NCBI GenBank assembly: GCA_035048815.1
Contig: JAUCBN010000003.1
Location: 25,404,001 to 25,468,000, forward strand
Reading direction: 5' to 3'
DNA: 64,000 bases
DNA from: Abelmoschus esculentus
Lineage: Eukaryota > Streptophyta > Magnoliopsida > Malvales > Malvaceae
This document shows positions 9,073 to 22,257 of the stretch, in pieces (the first letter of the stretch is position 1; every line of letters begins with the position of its first letter). Under the pieces are notes generated by a model, which did no database searches, was not told the DNA's origin, and was given only the letters and a program-made list of their open reading frames with translations. A program made the position numbers and the translations under genes.

Positions 9073-12015
9073 TGTAATTATTAGAATTTTGTTTTGATAT
9101 AATGATTGAAAATGTTTTTAGATCAAATTAAAAATATTATAAAATAATTTAAAGTCCAAATAACTTGAAAATATGTTTAAAATAATTATAGAAAGTTTAT
9201 TTTACCCAAACAAATTGTTTTATTAGCTTTTAAATGTCAAAAATATATCCTTGATATCGATACCAAAAAAACCATACTAGTATCGACTCTTCGAGTAATG
9301 ATATGCTTATGCAAAAAGAATTCCATAACTATTTTGGCATACTAATAGTAGCATGATGGTTTCAAAACCTATATATTAATTTCACCCCTAACGACTATTT
9401 TCTAAAGAAGACGTGTTGATACCCAATACATGCGTTCTAATACGGACAACAGTAGATTAGAAAATTTAACATGAAAATCATCCTTAACGATCACCAACAG
9501 CTAAAATCTTATTTGGGAGGATAAAAGAACCGATTAAAAAATTGAGACAGCTAAAGATCTTCAAGTTAATATTCATTTGATTGTAAGATGTATTAGAACC
9601 TAAATCTTCTTATTGTATATTTAAAACTTGTGAGTTTTAACTATTATCATTTGTTTAAGTGTATTAGGATCGGGTGAATTCCTAAAAAGTGCAAACAAAT
9701 ATCGTTTAAGAGAAGTTTTAGTTTGCTTTATTTTTCTCTTTTGTTAAGATTATTTCTTGACTTTGGGGTATAAGTCAAAGTTTGTAAAAGGGTTATCTTT
9801 TATTCCCGAAAAAGAGAAGAATAAAAAGGTTTTATTAGAATTAAAAATCCTTTTTAAAAAATTTAAGATAGTGAATATAAGCTTGCTTTAGAAGTCAAAT
9901 CATTTTAATTTCTCGTATTTTTTATCTTTCATTTATTTGCACCACCATCACCCAAAAACAAATTTCTCTAACACTTAACAAAAATTTTTGTTGAAGAAAT
10001 TTGAGCACAACAATTGATATCAAAGTGAATATGACCTTAATGTTCCTCAAAAACCAAGGAGGGAATGAAGTGTGGAAGAAAAAAGGATGAAGCTAAATGC
10101 AAAGGCCTTGTACATTCTAATTTGTGCAATTTGCTCAAAAGAATATGCAAAGGTCTCTTCTTGTTTTGATGCCAAAGAAGTTTAAGATAAGCTTGAAATC
10201 ACACATGAAAGAATATAGGAGGTGAAGGAAATAAATATCGATCTACTCAACCTTAATTACAAAAAAATTAAGATATACATGAAAAAAGACATCAAAAACA
10301 TGTTCTAGTTGTTCTTTGTAATTATAAACAAGCTAAGAGGATTTGAAGATGAGATTCAAAAGAATAAGTTAGTAAGAAAATTAGTATATTCACTTTTTGA
10401 ATCATAAAAGTTCAAGAAAATAACTATTATAGAATCAAAAAACTTCAGAATATTCGAGCTCAATAAACTCATTGATTCATTGCTCACTCATGAGTTGATG
10501 TCTAAGGGAAAAAAGAAGAACGAAGAATTTAAAATAAGAAAGTATTATTCTTAAAGCCTCCTCGAGCTTTAAAAAGAAATATCAAATGAAGAGATGATTA
10601 ATCTCTCCTATAGTTTCTCATGATTCATGAAGTAATATATTGAGAAATTAAAACATGAATTAAAGAAAAAGACGGATTATCTCATCAAGTGTTTTGGTGT
10701 AAGAAGTCAAGACATGTGAAATATAACTATCCTTGCCTTTCAAAGAAGATATCAAAGAAAAAAGCATAAATGGCGGCTTGGAGTGCTGAAGAATCCAATG
10801 ACAAAGACGAGCAAGCTAACTTATGCCTAATAGCCCTCTAAGAGGGTGAGGTAACTTGTAACTCATCTAATTCAAATTCTTATTTATTATGAGTTAAAAG
10901 AAATTTATGATAAATTAGTTTCTGAGTTTAAAGCTTTATTTTTAAAAAATAAAAAGATAAATTAAAATTTAAAAAATATTTTTTTAAAACGAATTTGAAG
11001 TTTGAAAATAAAATAAAAGATTAAACAATTTAGAAAAAATCATAAAAAATAGACGATCTTAATAAAGAAAAATAATAATTTTCGAAGAAATTGAAAGAAA
11101 AAATAATTTTAGAAAATTAAACTTTTATTAAGGATAATCTATTACCTTTACATTTTTAAAGAAAAATATTTTAGAATTATGTGGGTCTAAAAAGGATTAA
11201 TTACTTCAAATGAAAAGGATAAAATTAAAAAATAAATTATTAAGGGAACTAAATTTTCTGAGATTGAATTTATTGGATCTAAAATAATTTGGATACAAAA
11301 ATTTACTTGATTGTCTTATTTTAGGCATGATGAAGATCGATAAGTGGTGGACATTTGAAGCTCTATGCACATAATAGGAAGAACACCTGAAGAATAAGGC
11401 ATAACATCCTATCTTTGATTCAAGTGGTAAAATTAATTAAATTTATTTGTTTTGTTTTTTTTCATTTACTTAATTTAATTCAACTAAATTAATAATGAAT
11501 TGTTGGACTAATTATATCTTGAGTATGAGAGCCTTTTTTGTGAAAATTATTTAGTTAAAATATTTCTTTAAAACTCTTCATTGTTGTGGAACTTTTAGAG
11601 TTACTTTAAACTTAGTTTGAATTCTTTTTAATGTAATAAAAGGGGAGAATAATTTAAAAAATTAAATTTTAAAAGAAAAACAGAGCTTTTAATATTTAAA
11701 AAATATTATATTTTTTAAAATTTATTTTATTAAGAGATAGAATCTCAAAAATAATTTTCAAGTTAATTTTATTATATTATAAAAGAAAAATTATTAAAAA
11801 TTTTCTTTTCTGATATAATAATTGATAATTGATTTTGGACTAAATTAAAAATATTATAAAAATATTTATTATCCAAACAACATAAAAAATATGTTTAAAG
11901 TGGTTTTAAAACGTTTTTGACTTAAACAAATGATTTTAATAGTTTTTAAAAGTCACCATTGGTACCGATATTAAACCTTTGATACCAAGTAACCCATACT
12001 GATACCCAGTCTTCG
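9073..12015 (+). mobile_element. old gag-only Ty1/copia element
   Basis: The 5' LTR (9073-10012) starts TGTAATTATTAGAAT and ends ACAACA, and it aligns by eye along its first 200 bases with the LTR of the younger element at 43501. A decayed primer site follows (ATTGATATCAAAGTG versus ATTGGTATCAGAGCG). The internal region holds one broken gag and no pol. A partial 3' LTR begins near 11780 and is cut off near 12015. The palindromic GTATCGATAC-type words are still visible near 9250-9290. It is highly diverged, hence old, and non-autonomous. Confidence 0.72.
10033..11310 (+). pseudogene. broken copia gag (old gag-only element)
   Basis: Scattered across frames are KLNAKALYILICAICSKEYA, SSCFDAKEV, NKLVRKLVYSL and KKITIIESKNF, which match the UBN2-type gag of copia elements and specifically the gag at 44661 (HKALHILVYAFHPRIYEK, FVRKLIYSLPESWDSK, ITIIEAKN). 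The N-terminal 50 or so residues are missing and many stops and frameshifts occur. The end, GSKIIWIQKFT followed by TGA at 11308-11310, corresponds exactly to the gag end of the younger copy. No protease, integrase, RT or RNase H sequence follows. Confidence 0.75.
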
Positions 12016-13989
12016 TTGATGTATATGTTATGTGTTGATGTATATATGCATGAATTATTTTGTATTTAGACGGATAAGATAATACCATTGTTATCTTTTT
12101 ATGATGTTATTCATGTTGTATTGTTTTATTTTTGATAAGTACGATATTTGATCGAGTGACAGTATATCCACTAAGCTTTTATAAGTTATCATTCGAAATG
12201 TGTTTTCGTGTACAGGTCTTTACGTCACGGCTTGATTTGGAGGAGCACCGTCAAGAGTTGAATTTTCAGCATTGACTTAATATTAGAGTATATTTACTAG
12301 ATGAACTGGATTATGTACTTGTAGAACCTTATATGTGTATATATAACTCTTATTTTAACTTAGACTTGATTCGAATATTTTAATGATTATAATATTTAGA
12401 GTTTTGTTTAGTCTTTTGAAATACTTAGACTTGTATGGTTTTTAAATTGGATGGACTTATTTTGGATATTGAATTTGTTTTATGGGTTTGAGTTGGGCTT
12501 AAGGCCCAAATATGGTCTCTCGGGTTAAGGGTGTTACGTTAAAGAAAGATATTTAAATTAGAATTAAACTATACTATACTATAATATAATAAATAATTAT
12601 AATTAAATTTATATAAAAACTCCAAAACTCAACTCAAATTTATAAACTCGATTTGAATCAGAAAATTTTAAAATAAAATTTAAATTATAAAATATAACGC
12701 TTTAACTCGAATAACTCAAATTTCTTAATTTAATTTTACTCGACTGAACGCTCAATCACCTAATAAAGAAACAAAACAAAACCGAAGAGATTATTTATAT
12801 TGTATAATTTTAAAAAATATATTATAAAATAATATATTTATATTTTTAAAATTTTAATCAATATATATCCAACGGATAATGTTTCAAAACGACATATCTA
12901 TGTTACGATATAAATTTCAGTATCGAAAGTTTTACCTTCACTTAATTAAATGATGATTCGTTAATTTAATCATATTATATATAATATAAGATTAAAAATA
13001 ATTTTTTTCTTTTAAATTATAAATTCAATACATATTTAAAAATATTTTTTCTCTCCTTTTCTCGAAGTAGGAATTATTCAAAAGAAAATTGGTTCACATA
13101 TTTATTGTGTTAGTAAGTCTGATAATTATTATTGTTTTATCTTTTTTATAAAAAAGTACTTGATTAATTGAACCAACTATTTAGTCAATTTTCAATAAAA
13201 GTAGTAATAAATTTAAAATATATTTTTATTAGTTATTTTTTATTTTTAGATTTTATTTTCTCCATTGGTTGGACATAAAATATAATTATTTGATTTTAAA
13301 TATTATGGGTCATTATTGGATTTAAGATTAAAATTAGAAATATATTAAATTTTTGAGTAATTAACTAATTTTAAAATAAACCAATAACCAAATTTTAAAA
13401 AATCTTTAATCATTAATCAAATAAATTTTAATTCAATTAATTTAATTTAATCAATCATTTGAATATCCTAATTTTATACATCGATCAGGATTTATATACA
13501 ATCTAAAGTGTACGTGACATAATTCTTTATTTTAATTAATTTGATTTAACCGATCATTTGAATACTCTTAATTTTATATATAAAGAAAAATTTTACAATA
13601 GATGTTGAACATTGCTGAAGACTATTAATATTGAACATTGTTGAACATTATTAAATTAATTAATAAAAATTAAAAATCTTAAAGACTTAATATGTAATTA
13701 ATAAAAAAGTGATAGACTTAACATATAATTAATAATTGTGACTTAAGTCCTTAAGATATTTAATCTTTATTAGTTAGTTTAATAATGTTCAGCGTTAGTG
13801 GTGTTCAACGGTGTTCGACTTTCGTTGTAGACTCATCTATAAAAAATATTAGTATCACACCTTATCTATTTTCGTATCAAACCAATTATACCGACCGTGA
13901 AAAAGATAAAGATATATTCTGATTAAATATAGAATTATTATATTTTTAAAGTAAATGTCAAGATTTAAATACATGTAAGATGAATTAAT
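12016..13989. other. AT-rich intergenic region with decayed repeats
   Basis: No gene. About 12180-12540 looks like a decayed LTR or transposon end (AGGAGCACCGTCAAGAG; GGGCTTAAGGCCCAAATA; GGGTGTTACG). About 12560-12760 is a decayed copy of the hAT MITE seen at 37225, recognised by ACTCGAATAACTC words and the ATAATATAATAAATAATTA block. The remainder (12770-13989) is AT-rich and I see nothing further. Confidence 0.5.
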
Positions 13990-14160
13990 ATGAACATCTT
14001 TAGCCACTCTTCCGATTAGTAGATCCCAATGAGAATGGAGATATCAAAGATTTGGAGAAAAACTCAAATGGCAGTTGTACTGGTCCAGGAGGCTCCATCT
14101 CGAATGCATGAAGACATTTATAAAGAGAAACAGATTCCTGAGGTTTCGTAGAAAAAGAGC
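13990..14160. pseudogene. coding-like fragment of unknown gene
   Basis: Base composition rises sharply here. On the plus strand 14006-14110 reads 34 codons ending GGSISNA and a stop. On the minus strand a short frame starting MEPPGPVQLPFEFFSKS runs from about 14098 down to about 14000, with a TATAAATG word just upstream of it. I do not recognise either peptide and cannot decide the strand. It may be a gene fragment or part of the 3' flank of the GH3 gene. Confidence 0.3.
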
Positions 14161-14593
14161 AGGACTTAACTTAGAAAAATAAATGAATTAAATTACGATT
14201 GGGTGGTGGATTTTTTAACAGCGTTACTTTAAAATACTAAATAAATAAAATATTAGACACTTATTTTAACTAAAAAACATATTAGACACCTATATTAGAA
14301 AAAGTATTAATTTGAGTATCTATTTTTGAGTTAAGATAATTTTTAGGATTATTATCTTAAAACATTAACGGAATATGCATTAAATATAATTTTTTAAATA
14401 TAAATATTTTAAGAAAAAAATAAAAATGACTCAGAGAATATCGATAAATGAAGTCTTAAGCTCAATGGCGCTTGGAACTGACCAATGGATGGTCTAAATA
14501 ATACAGAGGGAAAATACTCTTACAAGTTTGGACCATGCAAAAATAGGGGAAGAAATCAAATATAAAGCAGAAAACACAAGCTCTAAGGTGATA
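14161..14593 (-). other. 3' flank / probable 3' UTR of the GH3 gene
   Basis: The sequence next to the stop (about 14470-14593) is less AT-rich than the rest and is the likely 3' UTR. No clear polyadenylation signal could be chosen. 14170-14440 is AT-rich and holds nothing recognisable. Confidence 0.45.
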
Positions 14594-17500
14594 TTAGTTT
14601 TGCCTGGTAGGTTCAGTGGTCAAGCCAAACCCAAATGGAAAGAGAGGGTCATAATGTGGGTCCCCGACGTTCATAGGGAGCTGGTCAACTGTCTTGAACC
14701 ATGTCCTAGCAAGCTTGCCGGTGAACCCGTAGTCGCCGAACAGCACATCAGCAACACCTTGGCCCTCTGTTCCCGGAAGCCAAGCAGCTACAAGTGCATC
14801 AATCGACGAGAGATATGGCTGCATGACAACCGGTCGACCAGAGATGACAACAACAACACATTTCACAGCCCCACAAACGTTGTAGATAGTGTCTGGACCC
14901 GGCTGGGGTATTGTAAGGTTCAGGCTGTCACCTTGTGTTTCTGCATAGGAAGGTTCTCCCACGACGACAATGGCATGAGAGAATTCGCCGGATTTGACAA
15001 ACTCTGCATCAGGGTTCTGACTGTAGACAACTTGAGTACTCGAGTCAACCGTATTTTTAATAGCCTGGAGGATAGTCGTACCTGTTCAAGCAAGCAAGAT
15101 TGTACAATAACCAAGATCACAAAGCATAAGTTAGTAAGGGCTTCAACAAAGGATGAACAATTTCGATTTTAGCAAGCCTTATACTATGCTTTTATTTGTT
15201 TCAAGAGTAAAATTTAAAATGTACCGGTTGTGAGATCATTGCCACCAAGACCCTGCCATGTAATGGTCCATCCGCCGCATTGATAGCCCAAGTTATCGGC
15301 ATGAGTTCCGGCAACCAGTATCTTAGTTGCTTTTTTTGGAAGGGGTAACAATGGCTTATCAGCAGACTTGCCATTCTTCAGTAAGACAAGACTTTTCCTC
15401 ACAGCTTCCCTAGCCAACTCCCGGTGTGCCTGTTCAAGCATTCATTTAGTAAATCTATCTGTTTTTATTGCAAATCTGAACATTACAGAATGGATCGAAT
15501 ATACCTGACTCCCAAGTTGGTCGACCAACCTGTTATCAGCCATTGGATTCTCAAAGAGACCCATCACGAATTTGACCCTCAAAATTCGCTTTACCGCATC
15601 ATCAATCCGACTCATGGGAATAATATTGTTGTTAACCTGATAGGTTAGGTCATCAATGAACTCTGTGAAGTTATAAGGAACCATGATCTGCACAACACCA
15701 GAGATTGCATTAGAAAACAAAAGAGAAACTTAACTTATCAAAGTAACATATGCTAAATAAAGATTAGTACAACAATATACTCAAACATTTGAATACATTG
15801 GTGTAGATAGTGCTAAATATTGACTGACCATATCAATCCCGGCACCGACTCCAGCTTCCACGGAATACGAGTAGTTGGCATGTGGAGGAGAGGTAATCCT
15901 ATCAAGACCTTGCCAATCTGATATGACAAAACCCTGAAATACACCCAAAGAAATTAATCAAGCCAAATGGTTTATACTGAACTTAGTGAATAGAGACATT
16001 TTTAGTTCAAGTCATTTTTTGTTACCCTGAACTTGAATTTGTTTTTCAGGAATCCGGTCACAAGATCACGATTAGCATGCATCTTTACCCCATTCCAACT
16101 GGAATATGATATCATAACCGATGCAACACCCTTATTAATAGAGTTAAGATACGCAGGCATGTGGATGCTGAGTAGTCCATTCTGGCTAATCTCTGTATTG
16201 TTCTCGTTTATGCCTTGTGTCGTACCTCCATCTCCCAAATAATGTTTAGCACAGGCTGCCACCTTGTTCCTAGAAAAAGGAATTAATATTTGCAGAAATT
16301 CTCTCAAATTCAGAACATTGACACCCAATTCGATTTAATTACTTCATGCCTAATTTGAAATGTGTGTTAGCCGTTAACAGAACCTATAAATCTTTGTAAC
16401 TATTTTAACATGATACTTTTCTTCCCAACAGTGAACTTCAACAGCTATCCATGTTCGTATTAACATCCATGCACCCTCTAAATATATGACAAACATAGAA
16501 ATGTCTGACCATACCAGTGTCGGTCACATAACCATATCTGACATTCACACTCGAATATGAGGAACATAGTAGCTAACAACTATGCAAGTAGCAGAGCAGA
16601 TAATGGACCCTCATCTACCTAACAAGGTATGATATAAAACAGATTGGTGGACCACTTTGCTTCATTATTCAAGTCATGTTCTATATACTAGAGGACTAAA
16701 TGGCCCACAATGAAATCCTACCACATGATTACACCTAAAGATGTCTACAAGATTTAAGACAAACATAGGAAACTAGTACTGTTCGAAATCGGCATTGTAA
16801 GTTGCATTAGGAATGCTAGACTTATTAAGAGGTTGCTTTATAACAAAGAGATTTACTTTCCAGAAACAAAGGGAACACCCTTTTTGGAATTGGCAGGGAG
16901 GTCTCCTTGTAAACCAGGTATAATCTCAGTCATTTGTTGAACAATCTTATGATCCTCGCTATAGCTTTCATAGCATCGACCCCACCTCGGATCCCTGCAA
17001 ACCTGTGATTGATTGACAGTAAAAAAGCAAGGAAACAATTAGTTAGTACACGCAGTCTATCCTTTTGACAATACCTCAGCATTCAAGCAATTTTATCGTG
17101 TTTAACTACCGCAATGCATGGTGCAAAAACATATGGAATTCCAGTGGCTCTAACTTCAAGTGCAGTAGCATCTCCGATCTTCTTGATGAGTTGAGGATCT
17201 CTGCAGATTAAAAACAAAGTTACTATATGATTCCGATTATTCTTCTTGTTGGAAATTCTCACAATGCTGTCCATTTTCTTGATGTTCTGAAAAGCTAAGT
17301 ATAGAATACCGAATTCGTGGTCGAATTATTCAATTATTTAAACAATGATGCAAACCACAATTGCTAAAACTTTCACCCAAAAAAGCAGGCCAAAATATTT
17401 GTATCTGTAAAGTCCGTTATCTATGGGAAAACGAATAACCTTAAACAATCAAAACACACAAAATTCAAAGATCATGTTTTCCTCAAGATATAAACTTGCC

Positions 17501-18199
17501 TGGTCACTCCAAGACCAACATTATGAGGGAAAACGGTGGCCTTGTACACGGTGTTGTGACCATGAACTGCATCAATCCCATATAACATCGGAATTCCAAG
17601 ACGGGTGGATAAAGCCGCCTTCTGCATCGTATTCACCATCTCAATCCAAACTTCAGGAGTAGCTTTTGGAGCTGGTACACTCCCTCCACCACTCAAAACA
17701 CTCCCTGCAACAAACCATGAAACCACCTCCAATTAAAAGACAACTCATTTTTCATAATCAAAACATCATTAACATAAGAAAACAAAAAATAAAAAAACAA
17801 TTGTTATGCTTGTTACATATCCACAGGAAAATGAAACCAAATGAACAAATCATAGAGGAAGTGAGGAACTACCAATAAATATACAATCTTAGAACGAAAA
17901 AAGCCATGTAAACAAAATATGAGAGAAACTAAAATGTGGAGATACTAAAGATAGTTAAAACATGGACTGGCTTCCATACCAATAAAGTACTTCTGCATCA
18001 CATCTGGGGTAGCAACAGTGCGCTCGATCTGAGTCATTTGGCCAATCTTTTCGGCCAGAGTCATCCTACTCATCAAGTCTCTGATTCTAGCACCCAACGG
18101 CTGCTTTGGGTCTCTGTATTCCACATATGCTGCTTCTGTAACAGCTGCCAAGCAGCATAAAAGTAGGAATCCCAATTTGGGTATTGAAAATCTCCCCAT
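14594..18199 (-). CDS. GH3 family beta-glucosidase / exo-beta-glucanase (secreted), 9 exons
   Basis: Coding exons: 17980-18199, 17500-17704, 17110-17200, 16857-17002, 16026-16269, 15829-15933, 15505-15687, 15225-15429, 14594-15081. They total 1887 nt, in frame throughout (628 aa), the usual length of plant GH3 enzymes. The start MGRFSIPKLG follows a 5' UTR intron; residues 1-24 form a signal peptide, so the enzyme should act in the apoplast or cell wall. Family landmarks are YGIDAVHGHN, CRDPRWGRCYESYSED, KHYLGDGGT and the nucleophile in GFVISDW (Asp308). The acid/base candidate is Glu514 in YAETQGD, by comparison with barley exoglucanase ExoI. It probably removes glucose from beta-linked oligo- and polysaccharides of the wall. 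Intron 2 starts with GC (17499-17498) in the context AG|GCAAGT. All other introns are GT-AG. No damage is seen. Exact substrate is not predictable from sequence. Confidence 0.95.
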
Positions 18200-18700
18200 T
18201 TTTTTGAATTCCCAGATCAAAGCTTTTACTCTGAAGGACTGAAAAATCTAAAGAAAGAATGGTATGAAGCTAAAAAACAAAACTTTAAGTATGACTTCAT
18301 AAAGAACTAAACCAATATATTGAATATAACAGTAAAGATTCAATCTTGAAAATGGCAGAAGACTCTAGAAATCTGCTGTAAGCTACCAGATAACTTAAAA
18401 GATCAGCATTTTCATTGTTATCAGCCACAAGTTAAAAAAGATAAACAAGGCAAAGATTCTAAGAAAGGCTGAACTAAAAACCCAGTATCATAAAACTGAA
18501 AACACTGAAAGCAAATGTTATATTGGAAGAACAAGGTGTTTACAAAAAAAAGTTTGAACTTGAACTTACCGGCAACAACTTGCTGGGGAACTCTAGAGTA
18601 GAGAGATGATAAAGCTGTAGTCCCAATGAGAGTACTGAGTGAGGAAGTGGGACTGGTGATTGGTGAGAATATTAAAGCGTGAGCCCCTTATAGAAAAATC
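18200..18700 (-). promoter_or_regulatory. GH3 gene 5' UTR with intron, and TATA box
   Basis: On the minus strand a TATA-like CTATAAGGG lies at about 18685-18693. A non-coding exon ends at 18570 before GTAAGTTC, and a TTTTTCAG acceptor at 18239 restarts the leader 39 bases before the ATG. This gives a leader intron of about 331 bp (18239-18569). Leader introns often raise expression in plants; that effect is not shown here. Confidence 0.65.
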
Positions 18701-20510
18701 CACGGTCCCATCTCCTTTTCTTCTTAAAGCGTGAGCCATTTTTCCAGTAGTCGTTTTTCTAACACTGTTTTGTATTTGTATTTTGCTTCTTCTCCTCCAT
18801 TTGTCTTCTTCCCCTCGAATTCAAACTTGAAAGTTAATAAATAATATCAAATTATTTATTTTTTAGTTGAATTATATAATTATTTAAATACTATCAATTA
18901 AATCAATAACTGTTAAAAATTAATATAATTAAAATTTTGATATACTTACGCAATAATTTTCGTAATTCGCACATTTTATGTTATAAAACTGAATATTTAG
19001 TTATATCAAATTTTAATTGTTATTATAATTAAATTGATAAAATATACTTACTTCGTCTTAAAAATAATGTTCCTTATTGATTTTTTGAAAGTTAAATTTT
19101 TTAAGTTTTAACTATAATTATATTAAATATTTTAAATAATTAAATTTTATAAATTATATATTTAAAATCTACGAAGTTTTTAAAATATATTTTTTATATT
19201 TTTATCAATAATAAATTTTAAATAGTCAAGAGTCAAATTTAAAAAAGTTTGATAAAAAAAGTCAATAAAAACAATATTTATGGGACAGAAGAAATATATT
19301 ATATTAATTTTTTAACTATCATTTAATATTTTTGTTAATTTCTAAATAAATAATTTAATTTATATCGTTTAAATAATTAAATATATTTATTGTTAAAATT
19401 AAATGATCAATAAACTACATTTAAGTGGATTCTGTAAAAAGTTTTAAGATTATACTCTATTGAAAAGTGTGGAACATTAATTACTTCTTTTTAGGGAATA
19501 TTAGACATCTTTAAAATTATATGAGATAAATATATAAATTTTAAAAATATATAGTATCTAAATGATTTTAAATAACTTCATTTAAATCGATAAATAAATT
19601 TATTATATTATTCTTTTAAATATTTATTTTTAAAAATGATTAAATAATTTAAATATGGATAAGGATGGATCTTGGCATATTAAGTTGAAGGGTTAATTTT
19701 TAAAAAAATAAAAATTTAATGAGAACTTTAAATTTTTTTAAAAGGGACAAATTATTTATAAAAAAAAGGTAAAAATATAGATGGGTAATATAATTATAAA
19801 CAAGGTATTATGTTCGAACCCAGCTAATATTTTTAATAAAATTATAGATGATGTTTATTTTAATTTTTATAAGATTCGGATTTAATTCTTTTATTTATAA
19901 GATGTGTATATATTATAAATGATTAAGAATATGTATTAACAAAATATTACTATAAAACGGAAATCAAATATTATTAATTAAATTTAAAATAAACAAAATT
20001 ATATATTTATTACACTAAAATAAATATCAAATTAAATTAAACCAAATTTGAACTTGTTAAAGACATGCACGAATACAGTTTAGAGTTAGTTGAGCGTTTA
20101 TCTCCCGGGATATAATATTGGATGATCTTCAATAACAACACTATTGAGGAGATAACGAACGTAGTCTTGTCTTTCAACCATCACCGAAAATATTATGAAA
20201 ATTTTAGAATTTTAAAATTTTTCGTGTTGTGTTGAAAATAAAGGAGTGACATTCTATTTATAGGGGAGTGAGGTAGGTTAAATGTGAAAATAAAATATTT
20301 TAGAATATGACTATTAATTCTCAAATCCGATTAAAAAATCTTTACTTTAATACTATATTTAATCAAATATATTTTCGTAAATTTTATATATTACTTATTT
20401 AATATTCAAATTTACAGAAAATCATAAACCATCTTCTTAAATTTAAAATATTAAAAAATGTAAATAATAAAGAAAAATAATAATTTAATATGGGTAAAAT
20501 ATTACATATC
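18701..20510. other. AT-rich intergenic region
   Basis: No gene. Around 20060-20300, read on the minus strand, there is an LTR-like block: CCCCTATAAATAG followed about 120 bases later by TCTCCCGGGAGATAAAC. It could be a solo LTR or promoter remnant, but no boundaries are certain. Confidence 0.4.
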
Positions 20511-20736
20511 TATAAAGGGAGAGATTATACGGTGAACCCTGTTCACCACGTCATCCATAGTCCAAGCAATCAGGACCGTTGATCTTTAAATAACAACTAC
20601 TAACTACCCATCCACTAAGTCCATGTAGTAAAAAGGTGATGATTCACTTAGAAAAAAATTAAAATTAACGGTCCTGATTGTTTAGGACCATGAATGACGT
20701 GGTGAACAGGGTTCACCGTATAATTTTTCCTATAAA
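20511..20736. mobile_element. MITE, 214 bp, long terminal inverted repeats
   Basis: The element 20517-20730 has inverted repeats of about 64 bp at each end (left GATTATACGGTGAACCCTGT; right end is its complement), differing at only a few positions, joined by about 85 bp of centre. TATAAA flanks it on both sides (20511-20516 and 20731-20736). No coding capacity. The superfamily is not certain because the duplication length is ambiguous by one or two bases. Confidence 0.85.
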
Positions 20737-22257
20737 AGGTCCAAACATTCACATTGCCCAAATCGTAAAACTGTGTACCAACTCAAATAGGTTCAATTTA
20801 CTTTGATTTGTACCTGTTTCGCTTACACATAAAGGATAGTTTCTATTCAAGTCATTCAATAATTACAAAGTAGATAATTGTTATAAATGTTTTTCATTTT
20901 ATTTATTCCATCAACGTAGTATATGATTTTTTACTTATTTAATTCATAATTATCTTATTTTAAGCATTAATTTTTCATTTATCACTCAATTATTTTGAGC
21001 ATAAAAAATATTATTATAAAAATTTTATAGAGTAAAATAAGATCTTATAAAATCATTATTCTAATCTCTTTCTTTACATATTCGAAATATGACTCAAATT
21101 ATCATTTTTCACATTTTCCAACGCAGATACTAACTGATAAGTTTAGAATAACAATATTATTTGTAAGGTGTATGCATATTGTTAAAGGTAAAAATATATA
21201 TAAACGTACATATATATCGTAAACACTTTTGTATTATTCTAAAAAATACATAATATTATTTATTCTAAATATTATATTTTAATATAAAACCATATAAAAA
21301 TTATATATATTTAAACTATAAAATTTATCGTATTTTAAAATACCAAATGTAGTATATTAATTGTATGGCACATGCACAAGTTATGTGAATGATGCACCGA
21401 TAGCAATCGTGGGACCGGCGATCTTAAATTCTTCCTTTACACCAATGACTTAATTTTTGGAATTATTTTCTAGTGATATGTATTAATTTATTATTTTATT
21501 ATTTTTTACTATTATGAGAAAGAAATAAAATATTTTAAGGATACAAGACTGTTATATTTTTTAAAATAAATGAGAAAGTTTAACTCACAAAATTGTGAAT
21601 TAAATAAATTATATTAGAATTATTGTTTTTATAGACTTGAACAATAATAATTCTAATTATCAATAAATAAGATACATATGGTTACAGCCAGAAAGTGAAA
21701 TATTTTATTTGTAAAAATGTAAGAATTGAGTAAATTATGTTATAATAAATTATACATAAAATATATTAATTTCATGATTTTTAAATAATTTATTTTGATG
21801 GTTTTATTTAGGGCGTTCATATTTAGGTACTCAGGAGTTCGAATACTCAAAATTTTGAATACCAAAATTTCGGTTCTGTGACGTAAATCATAAAAATTAG
21901 ATACCCGTAAATATATATAAGAAACACATATAATTTTATGATGTATATTTTAAATATAAAAATATTAATTTGATGTTAGTTTTAAGCGATAAATATTTGG
22001 ATATATATATATATATTAAAGTTTATCGATAAAAGAATATATTAATTTCGATCATAATTTTTCTTTTGAATCTCATATTGACAAACTAATAGTATAAATA
22101 TTTTTAAAAAATTCAAAACTTAAAAGTATATAATATAAGTACAAAACAAGTTAGGGATTTAAAATTAATTTAAAAGAAAAATAGTAAGAAACATAAAATA
22201 AAAGTATATGTAGCAACGCTTTAAAAATTTAAAATTAAAAAATTATTTTTGAAAAAG
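20737..22257. other. AT-rich intergenic region
   Basis: No gene. A GGGCGTTCATATTTAGG word near 21810 resembles the start of hAT-type elements but no partner end was found. A short (AT)n run lies at about 22004-22016. Confidence 0.5.

Noticed and set aside
14528..15172. Plus-strand open frame of 214 codons over the GH3 last exon
   Set aside because: It is antisense to GH3 exon 9 and intron 8, and its codons encode no recognisable family; the GH3 reading on the other strand is certain.
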